Part shown: piece after piece, positions 16,315-22,793 of the stretch
How the letters are laid out: each line of letters opens with the position of its first letter
Numbering within the stretch: position 1 is the first letter of the stretch
Assembly: GCA_036675815.1 (NCBI GenBank)
Contig: JAKFEE010000021.1
Coordinates: forward strand, 310,001-374,000
Reading direction: 5' to 3'
DNA: 64,000 nt
From: JAKFEE01 sp036675815
GTDB lineage: Bacteria > Pseudomonadota > Alphaproteobacteria > Rhodospirillales > Magnetospirillaceae
The notes under the pieces: generated by a model
Databases searched by the model: none
Seen by the model: the letters and a program-made list of their open reading frames with translations, nothing else
What the model was told of the DNA's origin: nothing
Translations under genes and position numbers: made by a program

Positions 16315-16431
16315 ATGCTTCTGCGCATCGCCGTCGCCGCCGTCCTGGCGTCGCTGTTGCTGGCCTTTGGCATTCCGGCCCGTGCCCAGCCGCACACCGG
16401 ACCCGTCGCGTCGCAGACGGAGGGGATTTGA
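16315..16431 (+). CDS. Very small predicted secreted peptide (38 aa)
   Basis: A 38-residue frame begins at ATG 16315 behind a good ribosome-binding site (GGGGAGAG, 16303-16310) and consists almost wholly of a signal peptide (LLRIAVAAVLASLLLAFG, then IPARA) followed by a 15-residue tail from Gln24. The sequence before it (16276-16302) is a striking AT-rich patch in a GC-rich genome and includes TAAAAT, a possible -10 element. No family is recognised. It could be an exported micropeptide, or merely the head of a lost gene. Confidence 0.4.
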   Translation: MLLRIAVAAVLASLLLAFGIPARAQPHTGPVASQTEGI

Positions 16432-16455
16432 CCGGCGCCCGGCCAATGCTAGAGT
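16428..16455 (+). promoter_or_regulatory. Promoter for a possibly leaderless small gene
   Basis: TTGACC (16428-16433) and TAGAGT (16450-16455) are separated by 16 nt. The expected start point, about 7 nt beyond the -10 element, falls on the ATG at 16462, so the transcript would have no leader. The -35 box overlaps the stop codon of the small peptide gene. Confidence 0.4.
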
Positions 16456-16461
16456 TGGCCT

Positions 16462-16671
16462 ATGAGCCGTCCCATCGATTCGGTTGCCCAGCCCGCCACC
16501 GGTGTCGCCGCCATCCGCACGCCGGCGCGCGACCAGCGCGCCTTGCTCGCCCATGGCGACCACGCAACCGGCGGGCCGGGCCTCAAACGTGAGCCGGGCT
16601 GGAAAGTGAATGTGGCCGGCCCCTTCGATCCGGCGGCCCCGCGCGGCACCTATCTCGACATCCTGGTCTAG
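16462..16671 (+). CDS. Small hypothetical protein (69 aa)
   Basis: The 69-residue hydrophilic protein has no signal peptide or membrane segment. It is rich in Pro, Ala and Arg and ends with PFDPAAPRGTYLDILV, an ordered-looking tail after a low-complexity N-terminal half. I do not recognise a family. There is no convincing ribosome-binding site, but a promoter-like sequence places the RNA start at the ATG, which would fit a leaderless message. It is followed by a gene-poor, lower-GC stretch. Confidence 0.5.
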   Translation: MSRPIDSVAQPATGVAAIRTPARDQRALLAHGDHATGGPGLKREPGWKVNVAGPFDPAAPRGTYLDILV

Positions 16672-16957
16672 GCAGACGACGGACTCGCTCGGCGAGCGCG
16701 GATTCGCTCACAGAACCGACTTCGGACATATCGCTTTTCGGTCACGCTTAGGTCGCAGCCCGTTGTCGCTCGGCAGCGCGCAAGAAGCTTGCCGTCAAAT
16801 TCAGGAGGAACTCCGCGCTGACCTCCTGCCCAGAAAGCGGCAATTCCCGAAAGGTCTCTTTCCGAGATTTCTTTTGCCAGATGATCGACCACGATATCAA
16901 ACCGCGAGTTTGCGCGAACAGATAACCCGCATCGACGAAGATGGCTGTCCGATCCAT
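16668..16957 (-). pseudogene. Remnant of a NYN-domain (PIN-like) nuclease gene
   Basis: Read on the minus strand from 16957, the frame opens with MDRTAIFVDAGYLFAQ, a typical NYN/LabA-like N-terminus including the metal-binding Asp of the F-V-D-A-G-Y motif. After about 20 residues the family similarity is lost. The first frame stops at 16748 after 69 residues, while an overlapping second frame stays open to 16668 (VDHLAKEISERDLSGIAAFW). The pattern suggests a frameshift and truncation of a gene normally of 200 residues or more. Family assignment rests only on the N-terminus. Confidence 0.45.
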
Positions 16958-17156
16958 CGCTCCCCCTAGAAATAGTAAAGGGCCCCCGCAGGAGCCCTTC
17001 TTGTAGGCCGCCGCGACCTCAGTTCATTAGCGAGGTCCCAGCGGGATAGCACTGATATATCTGACCCCGAACATTCGTGCAAGTATCCATACGACGCACT
17101 CACGACGCGCTCGCTTTCACCTTGCACCCCATCCCCCGGCACGACACCATGTCGCG
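16672..17156. other. Gene-poor, lower-GC stretch
   Basis: These 485 nt contain no intact gene that I can support. They hold the decayed NYN gene (minus strand) and one hairpin: AAGGGC (16978-16983) pairing with GCCCTT (16994-16999), extended by CC/GG, followed only by CTTG and so at best a weak terminator. Composition is noticeably richer in A and T than neighbouring genes, as expected for decaying or acquired DNA. Confidence 0.5.
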
Positions 17157-17696
17157 ATGAGCCAATCCCAGACCACCTCTGGTCCGAGCATTCGCCAGAT
17201 CCCCGCCGGGGACGATCGCCCTCGCCTGGTGTGTGGCGATTGCGGCTTCATCCTCTATGAGAACCCGAAGATCATCGTCGGCGCCGTGTGTACCTGGGAA
17301 GACCGCTACCTGCTGTGCAAGCGCGCCATCGAGCCGCGGCGCGGCTTCTGGACGATGCCTGCCGGCTACATGGAGCTCAACGAAACCAGCGAGGAAGGCG
17401 CCGCGCGCGAGGTGTGGGAGGAGGCGCGCGCCCGCGTGCAGATCGACGGCCTGATTGCCGTCTACAACATCCCCCGCATCAGCCAGGTCCACCTCATCTA
17501 TCGCGGCCATATGCTGACGCCCGATTTCGACAAGGGGATCGAGAGCGAAGACGTGGCGCTGTTCCGCTGGGAAGAGATTCCGTGGGACGATTTGGCCTAT
17601 CCCAACGTTGCCTGGTCGTTGCGCCACGAACGCGACCTCAAGGGCCAGCACGACTTCGCCCCGCGCGGCCTGCCCGCCGAGCATCACGGCGGGTAG
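17157..17696 (+). CDS. NUDIX hydrolase
   Basis: The 179-residue protein has a Nudix box (GYMELNETSEEGAAREVWEEARARV) in which the final glycine is replaced by alanine. It is preceded by a partial zinc ribbon (RLVCGDCGFILYENPK): the usual first CxxC pair is missing, so zinc binding is doubtful. Family members hydrolyse nucleoside diphosphates linked to another moiety, such as ADP-ribose or NADH; this subtype, with LVCxxCG and YENPKI before the core, resembles ADP-ribose pyrophosphatase-like enzymes. It is convergent with fliP, with 15 nt between the stops. Confidence 0.88.
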   Translation: MSQSQTTSGPSIRQIPAGDDRPRLVCGDCGFILYENPKIIVGAVCTWEDRYLLCKRAIEPRRGFWTMPAGYMELNETSEEGAAREVWEEARARVQIDGLIAVYNIPRISQVHLIYRGHMLTPDFDKGIESEDVALFRWEEIPWDDLAYPNVAWSLRHERDLKGQHDFAPRGLPAEHHGG

Positions 17697-17711
17697 CCGC
17701 TTTCGGCTCGC

Positions 17712-18458
17712 TCAGCCGCCGAAGCTCTGCACCAGGCTGCCGGCGACCAGGAACCAGCCGTCGACCAGCACGAAGAAGATCAGCTTGAACGGCATGGCAA
17801 TCATGACCGGCGGCAGCATCATCATGCCCATCGACATCAGCACCGAGGCGACGACCATGTCGATGATGAGGAAGGGCAGGAAGATCAGGAAGCCGATCTC
17901 GAAGGCGCGGCGCAGTTCGCTGATCATGAACGCCGGGATGAGCACGCGGAACGGCATGTCCTCGGGTTTCGCCACCTCGGGCGTGCGGGCGATGTCCATG
18001 AACAGCCGCAGATCCTGATCGCGCACGTGCTGCATCATGAAACCATGCAGCGGCTGCGCCGCCAGCTCGAAGCCGGTGATCTCGTCGACCTTGCCCTCGA
18101 TCATCGGCCGGATGCCGGCGTCGAACGACTGCTGGAAGGTGGGCGCCATGACGAAGCCGGTGAGGAACAGCGCCAGGCTGATGATCACAATGTTCGGCGG
18201 GCTGTTCATGGTGCCCAGGGCCTGGCGCAGGAACGACAGCACGACGACGATGCGGGTGAACGAGGTGACCATCACCAGGATCGATGGCGCCACGCTGAGC
18301 ACCGTGAGCAGGGCCAGCATCTGCACGATGCGCGCGGTGGTCGAGCCGCCGCCGCCCTCGCCGAGATCGAGGGTCAGGCTCTGCGCCTCGGCCGGCAGGG
18401 CTAGGCCGGCCATCGCCGCCACGAGCAGCGCCGCCAGGATGGAAAAGCGTCGGGTCAT
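17712..18458 (-). CDS. fliP: Flagellar type III export apparatus protein FliP
   Basis: The 248-residue protein begins with a cleavable signal peptide (FSILAALLVAAMAGLALPAEA), as FliP does, followed by four membrane helices and the conserved motifs MVTSFTRIVVVLSFLRQALGTMNSPPN, DMPFRVLIPAFMISELRRAFEIGF and FKLIFFVLVDGW. FliP forms the core of the export gate with FliQ and FliR, which are encoded on the opposite strand 2 kb away. Its ATG overlaps the fliO stop by 4 nt. Confidence 0.97.
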   Translation of the reverse strand: MTRRFSILAALLVAAMAGLALPAEAQSLTLDLGEGGGGSTTARIVQMLALLTVLSVAPSILVMVTSFTRIVVVLSFLRQALGTMNSPPNIVIISLALFLTGFVMAPTFQQSFDAGIRPMIEGKVDEITGFELAAQPLHGFMMQHVRDQDLRLFMDIARTPEVAKPEDMPFRVLIPAFMISELRRAFEIGFLIFLPFLIIDMVVASVLMSMGMMMLPPVMIAMPFKLIFFVLVDGWFLVAGSLVQSFGG

Positions 18459-18739
18459 TGCGGCACCTTGTCGGGCGGCTGCGGCAGGTCGCGGTCGAGG
18501 CAGAGATCGTTGGCGCCACCGATCAGCAAGAGATGTTCGCGCTCGTCGCGGCGCACCAACACCAGCCGGCGCTTGCCATCGAGGGCAATGGCCTCGACCA
18601 CGGCGAGGCGGCGCTGCCGGCCCCGCGGCCCCGGCAAGGTCGACAGGCCGGCGCGGCGCGCCAGCCACGCCCCGCCGAAAATGAGGGCGATGACGCCGGC
18701 CAGGGCCAGGACGAATTTGAGATAACTGCCGTAGTCCAT
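18455..18739 (-). CDS. fliO: Flagellar biosynthetic protein FliO
   Basis: The 94-residue protein has one N-terminal membrane helix (YLKFVLALAGVIALIFGGAWLARR) and a short cytoplasmic domain (RLAVVEAIALDGKRRLVLVRRDEREHLLLIGG) matching FliO. FliO assists assembly of the FliP ring in the export gate. It is coupled to fliP (4-nt overlap) and touches the preceding unknown gene by one base. Confidence 0.9.
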   Translation of the reverse strand: MDYGSYLKFVLALAGVIALIFGGAWLARRAGLSTLPGPRGRQRRLAVVEAIALDGKRRLVLVRRDEREHLLLIGGANDLCLDRDLPQPPDKVPQ

Positions 18740-19017
18740 CAGCGCCGCCGCGATCGCTGATCATGGGCACAAACGTGCGCATGCTGGGCCTCGAGGTCGG
18801 CGTCGAGCCGATCGAGGCCGGCCATCAGCGCCTCGAGGCTGGGCAGCAGCACGCGCCCCTCGTCCGCCGCCAGCCGGTCGACGGCGGTGCATAGGCCGCG
18901 CACCATGCCCTCGAGGGCGGTCAGGTCGACCGTTCTTCCGGTGGTCAGCAGGCGTCGCGCCGTCGCGACCATCGATGACACCTGGGCGATTTCCATCTGG
19001 ATTTCGTCCGCGCTCAC
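18739..19017 (-). CDS. Small helical protein of the flagellar operon, function unknown
   Basis: The 92-residue hydrophilic protein is predicted almost entirely helical (DEIQMEIAQVSSMVATARRLL, then LDRLDADLEAQHAHVCAH) with no membrane segment. It starts with GTG, overlapping the flhB-like gene by 4 nt, and its stop overlaps the fliO start by one base, so it is translated as part of the flagellar operon. Size and helical character recall small flagellar export chaperones such as FliT or FlgN, but I see no diagnostic motif; this is inference from context. Confidence 0.7.
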   Translation of the reverse strand: MSADEIQMEIAQVSSMVATARRLLTTGRTVDLTALEGMVRGLCTAVDRLAADEGRVLLPSLEALMAGLDRLDADLEAQHAHVCAHDQRSRRR

Positions 19018-19331
19018 CGGCTCTCATCCCCGGCGCCGGCGCAGCGATCGGACCGGTAGATGTACGACAGAATCTCGGCCACGGCGGCGAACGCTTCGAC
19101 CGGGATGACGCTGTCGACGTCGACCGCCGCCAGGATCTCGGCCAGATCGGCATCCTCGCGTACCCTGACGCCGCTGGCGAACGCCAGTTGCAGGATCTGC
19201 TCGGCTTGTATCCCGCGCCCGCTGGCGACCACGCGCGGCGCGCCATCCTCGGCCGGGTCGTAGGCCAGCGCCACGGCAAGGGCGCGCCGCAGGGCGTCGC
19301 GCGCCGCCGGATATTCGGAGTGTCGACTCAC
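19014..19331 (-). CDS. FlhB C-terminal-domain-like protein (FlhX/YlqH type)
   Basis: The 105-residue protein resembles the cytoplasmic domain of FlhB/YscU without the membrane part: ALAVALAYDPAEDGAPRVVASGRGIQAEQILQLAF and the helix DVDSVIPVEAFAAVAEILSYIYR. The NPTH self-cleavage site of real FlhB is replaced by AYDP. Such short homologues occur beside flagellar genes in many bacteria and can partly substitute for the FlhB C-terminal domain in some species. A full flhB lies at 21692-22759. GTG start; it is the first gene of the minus-strand fliO-fliP operon. Confidence 0.85.
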   Translation of the reverse strand: MSRHSEYPAARDALRRALAVALAYDPAEDGAPRVVASGRGIQAEQILQLAFASGVRVREDADLAEILAAVDVDSVIPVEAFAAVAEILSYIYRSDRCAGAGDESR

Positions 19332-19476
19332 GTTGAGGACATTCCCCCTTTGCGTTAGTGTCGCCCACTATTGCGAGCCGGGCTTTAAGGAATGCTTAAG
19401 TGCCGCAGGCGATGCTTAACCTTTCCTAAACGGCGCGGGGCGGATACTGACCCCGCCGGCGGAGCAGGATACGGAC

Positions 19477-19881
19477 ATGTTTGGCGATCTGCGTCTGTTT
19501 CAGATGGCGAGGAAGCAAATGGACTGGGCGGCGCGCCGCCAGGAAGTCCTGGCCGAGAACGTCGCCAACGCCGATACGCCGAAATACCAGCCGCATGACG
19601 TCGCCCCCGTCGAATTCCGCAAGCTGCTGGGTGCCGCACGGGTCAGCGTACAGCCCGTGGTGACCAACCCCATGCATGTGGCGCATGTGCCCCTGGCGCA
19701 GTCCATGGACGAACAGGTCGTCAAGACGCCTTACGAGACGTCGCCTGACGGCAACGCCGTCATCCTCGAAGAGCAAATGCGGAAAGTCGGCGAAACCCGT
19801 CATGCCTACGAGGTGGCGACCACGCTGTTCAGCAAGCACATGCGGCTTCTTCGCCTGTCGCTGGGCAAGGGCGGCCCCTGA
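19477..19881 (+). CDS. flgB: Flagellar basal-body rod protein FlgB
   Basis: The 134-residue protein has the rod-protein N-terminal motif (RRQEVLAENVANADTPKYQPHDVAPVEF) and the C-terminal helix (EEQMRKVGETRHAYEVATTLFSKHMRLLRLSLGK). FlgB builds the proximal rod next to the MS ring and is exported by the flagellar type III system. It starts a plus-strand operon; the 145-nt gap to the divergent flhB-like gene must hold both promoters, though I found no clear -24/-12 or -35/-10 match. Confidence 0.96.
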   Translation: MFGDLRLFQMARKQMDWAARRQEVLAENVANADTPKYQPHDVAPVEFRKLLGAARVSVQPVVTNPMHVAHVPLAQSMDEQVVKTPYETSPDGNAVILEEQMRKVGETRHAYEVATTLFSKHMRLLRLSLGKGGP

Positions 19882-19904
19882 ACCGACGCGGAAAGGAGCG
19901 CGCC

Positions 19905-20315
19905 ATGGACGACCTGAAGAATTCCTCTCGCATCGCCGTCTCGGGCATGAATGCGCAGGCCCGCCGCCTGCGGGTGATCTCGGAGAACATGGCCAACGCC
20001 GATTCGCTGCCGCAGACCCCCGGCGCCGAGCCCTACCGCCGCAAGGTGATCACCTTCAAGAACGAGCTGGACAAGGCGACCGACGCCCAACTGGTCAAGG
20101 TCGCCCGCGTCACCGAGGATCGCTCACAGCTGCAGCGCAAGTACTCCCCCGGCCACCCCGGCGCCGATAGCGAGGGCTATGTTCTGATGCCCAACGTCAA
20201 CCCGCTGATCGAGTTGATGGACATGCGCGAGGCACAGCGCAGCTACGACGCGAACGTCAACGTCGTCACCACGTCCAAGGCCATGCTGGCCCGCACCCTG
20301 GAGATGCTGCGCTGA
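19905..20315 (+). CDS. flgC: Flagellar basal-body rod protein FlgC
   Basis: The 136-residue protein has the N-terminal motif ISENMANADSLPQTPGAEPYRRK and the C-terminal segment NVNPLIELMDMREAQRSYDANVNVVTTSKAMLARTLEMLR that defines FlgC. It is a proximal rod subunit. It lies 23 nt after flgB with a good ribosome-binding site (AAAGGAG). Confidence 0.96.
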   Translation: MDDLKNSSRIAVSGMNAQARRLRVISENMANADSLPQTPGAEPYRRKVITFKNELDKATDAQLVKVARVTEDRSQLQRKYSPGHPGADSEGYVLMPNVNPLIELMDMREAQRSYDANVNVVTTSKAMLARTLEMLR

Positions 20316-20337
20316 AGCGGCGCGCTAGAGAGGCCCC

Positions 20338-20646
20338 ATGACCCGGATCGCAGACGCCATCGCCGCCTACAGCGCCGCCGCCAAGGCGCCGGCCGCCAAG
20401 GCTGCCGAAACCGAGACCCCGGCCGTCGGCAACGCGTTCGCCGACATGCTGAAAACGACGGTCGAGCAGGCCATCGCCGACAACAAACAGGCGGAAGAGC
20501 TGAGCAAGTCGGCGATCACCGGCCAGGCCAACCTGCGCGAGGTCGTGCTGGCGGTGAACAATGCCGAGCTGACACTGGAGACGGTGGTGGCGGTGCGCGA
20601 CAAGGTCATCAATGCCTATAACGACATCCTGCGCATGCCGATCTGA
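20338..20646 (+). CDS. fliE: Flagellar hook-basal body complex protein FliE
   Basis: The 102-residue protein carries the FliE C-terminal signature (FADMLKTTVEQAIADNKQAEELSKSAITGQANLREVVLAVNNAELTLETVVAVRDKVINAYNDILRMPI). FliE connects the MS ring to the rod and is exported before other rod proteins. It is 22 nt after flgC and 9 nt before fliQ, the usual alphaproteobacterial order. Confidence 0.95.
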   Translation: MTRIADAIAAYSAAAKAPAAKAAETETPAVGNAFADMLKTTVEQAIADNKQAEELSKSAITGQANLREVVLAVNNAELTLETVVAVRDKVINAYNDILRMPI

Positions 20647-20655
20647 GCGCAGGCC

Positions 20656-20922
20656 ATGACCGAGGCCGAACTGCTGGACGTGGCGCGAAGCGCCATGCTG
20701 ACGATGCTCGAACTGAGCGCGCCCCCGCTTCTGATCGGCCTCGCCGTCGGTGTCGTCATCGCCCTGTTCCAGGCGCTGACACAGATCCAGGAAATGACAT
20801 TGACCTTCGTCCCGAAGATCCTCGCCACCTTCGTGACGCTGCTGCTGCTGCTGCCGTTCATGCTCCGCACCCTGATCGAATTCACCCGCTCGATGCTGGA
20901 CCGCGCCGCCCACGGCGGATAG
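20656..20922 (+). CDS. fliQ: Flagellar export apparatus protein FliQ
   Basis: The 88-residue protein with two membrane helices contains the FliQ core (PPLLIGLAVGVVIALFQALTQIQEMTLTFVPKI). FliQ helices wrap the FliP-FliR core in the export gate. It lies 4 nt before fliR. Confidence 0.96.
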   Translation: MTEAELLDVARSAMLTMLELSAPPLLIGLAVGVVIALFQALTQIQEMTLTFVPKILATFVTLLLLLPFMLRTLIEFTRSMLDRAAHGG

Positions 20923-20926
20923 GCCC

Positions 20927-21691
20927 ATGCTCGCGGACCTGCTGTCGCTCGACGTCTACAAGTTTCTGCTGGTCTTCGCCCGCCTGGGCGCGATGATCAT
21001 GTTCCTTCCCGGATTCGCCGGGGCCATCCTGTCGGCCCGCATCCGCCTGATCCTGGCGTTGGCGTTTAGCCTACTGGTCGCCCCGGTGGTCGCCCCCACC
21101 CTGCCTGGCATTCCGGAGAACCCGGCCGATCTGGTGGTGCTGCTGGTCGGCGAGGTGACCATTGGCATCTTCCTCGGCATGATCACGCAGTTCCTGCTCG
21201 TCGCCCTCAACCTGGCCGGCACCTTCATGGCCTTTCAGGCCGGCATGACCAACGCCTTCATCCAGGATCCGGTGACCGAGCAGCAAGGCTCGCTGCTGCC
21301 CAGTTTCTTGATGAACGTGGCGCTGGTGCTGATCTTCGCCACCGATCTGCACCACCTGATGCTGCGCGCTGCCGCGGGCAGCTATTCGTTGTTCATCCCG
21401 GGCCAGCCGCTGCCGATGGGCGATTTCGCCGACAGCCTGACGCACACGCTGGGGCGTGCTTTCCTGCTGGGAATGCAACTGGCGGGGCCGCTGGTGGTAT
21501 TTGCCCTCGTGTTCAATACGGGCCTCGGCCTGATGTCGCGCTTGATGCCGCAGATGCAGGTCTACTTCGTCGCCATTCCCATCCAGGTGATGGCGGGGAT
21601 CGGGCTGCTCGCCCTGACCCTGCCGCCGCTGATGGCGTGGTTCCTGCGTTTCCTCGAAGACGGGCTGCTGCCCTTTGCCGGAGGCCGCTAG
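20927..21691 (+). CDS. fliR: Flagellar export apparatus protein FliR
   Basis: The 254-residue membrane protein with five or six helices has the FliR segments FLLVFARLGAMIMFLPGF, GEVTIGIFLGMITQFLLVALNLAGTFMAFQAGM and VFNTGLGLMSRLMPQMQVYFVAIPIQVMAG. It completes the FliPQR export gate. Its stop directly abuts the flhB start at 21692. Confidence 0.96.
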   Translation: MLADLLSLDVYKFLLVFARLGAMIMFLPGFAGAILSARIRLILALAFSLLVAPVVAPTLPGIPENPADLVVLLVGEVTIGIFLGMITQFLLVALNLAGTFMAFQAGMTNAFIQDPVTEQQGSLLPSFLMNVALVLIFATDLHHLMLRAAAGSYSLFIPGQPLPMGDFADSLTHTLGRAFLLGMQLAGPLVVFALVFNTGLGLMSRLMPQMQVYFVAIPIQVMAGIGLLALTLPPLMAWFLRFLEDGLLPFAGGR

Positions 21692-22759
21692 ATGGCCGAA
21701 GACGAGGATTCGAAAACCGAGCAACCAACCGAGAAGCGCCTGGCCGACGCTCGACGGAAGGGCGATGTCCCGCAATCCCAGGAACTCAAGACCTGGGCCA
21801 TGCTCGCGGCTTCGACAGTGATCGTCGTGATGATGGCGCCGTCGATGTCGAGCGACCTCATGGCCCTGCTGCGGGTATTCCTCGAGACCCCCCATACCAT
21901 CGCAGCCGATTCGGAGGCCCTGCGCCAGATCCTGGCCAAGATCGGCCTCGAGGTGGGCCTGCTGCTGGCCATACCCTTCGCCCTGCTCATCGTCACCGCC
22001 ATCGGCACGGCACTGGCCCAACACGGCTTCATCATCAGCGCCGAGAAGATCAAGCCGAACCTCAACAAGCTGAACCCGCTGAAATCCCTGCAGCGCTATC
22101 TGTCGCTGCAGCCATGGCTGGAACTGGTCAAGGGCATCGCCAAGATCGTCCTGGTGGCCGTGGTCATCGGCGTCATCGTCTGGCCGCGGCGCAGCGAGTT
22201 CGAACTGCTGATCAGCATGGAGGTCCCGGCCCAGCTCCTCTATCTCGAAGAGCTGATCGCCGTCGTGCTGTACGCCGTTGTCAGCGTGGTGGGGGTACTG
22301 GCCATTGCCGATTTCGCCTATCAGCGCTACAGCCATATCAAGCGCCTGCGCATGACCCGCCAGGAAGTGCAGGACGAGTACAAGCAGCAGGAGGGCGACC
22401 CGCACGTCAAGTCGCGCATCCGCCGGCTGCGGGCCGAACGCGCGCGCCAACGCATGATGCAGGCCGTCCCCGGCGCCGATGTCGTCGTCACCAACCCGAC
22501 CCACTACGCTGTGGCGCTGAAATACGATATGGAAAGGATGAACGCCCCGACGGTGGTGGCCAAGGGCGTCGAGTTGGTGGCGAAACGCATTCGCGAGCTT
22601 GCCGCCGAGCACAAGGTCGAGATCGTCGAGAATCCGCCGCTGGCACGGGCGCTGTACGCCGCGGTGGAAGTGGACCAGGAGATTCCGCCTGAGCACTACA
22701 AGGCAGTCGCCGAAATCATTGGCTACGTCATGCGACTCAAGGGCAAGCTCCAGCGCTGA
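21692..22759 (+). CDS. flhB: Flagellar export apparatus switch protein FlhB
   Basis: The 355-residue protein has an N-terminal charged segment (EDSKTEQPTEKRLADARRKGDVPQSQEL), four membrane helices and a cytoplasmic autoprotease domain with the cleavage site NPTH (Asn268-Pro269) in VVVTNPTHYAVALKYD. Cleavage switches export from rod and hook to filament substrates. It starts exactly where fliR stops and ends just before cckA. Confidence 0.97.
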   Translation: MAEDEDSKTEQPTEKRLADARRKGDVPQSQELKTWAMLAASTVIVVMMAPSMSSDLMALLRVFLETPHTIAADSEALRQILAKIGLEVGLLLAIPFALLIVTAIGTALAQHGFIISAEKIKPNLNKLNPLKSLQRYLSLQPWLELVKGIAKIVLVAVVIGVIVWPRRSEFELLISMEVPAQLLYLEELIAVVLYAVVSVVGVLAIADFAYQRYSHIKRLRMTRQEVQDEYKQQEGDPHVKSRIRRLRAERARQRMMQAVPGADVVVTNPTHYAVALKYDMERMNAPTVVAKGVELVAKRIRELAAEHKVEIVENPPLARALYAAVEVDQEIPPEHYKAVAEIIGYVMRLKGKLQR

Positions 22760-22793
22760 GGCGCGCGTCACCCTGATCGGCCTGGCGCTGGCG

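Noticed and set aside
16610..16969. 119-codon plus-strand frame in the low-GC gap
   Set aside because: It has no ribosome-binding site or motif, overlaps the small gene at 16462-16671 and runs antisense to the NYN remnant.
19332..19476. Sigma-54 or flagellar promoter between flhB-like and flgB genes
   Set aside because: TGCCGC...GATGCT has some resemblance but lacks the invariant GG at -24; no convincing element was found on either strand.
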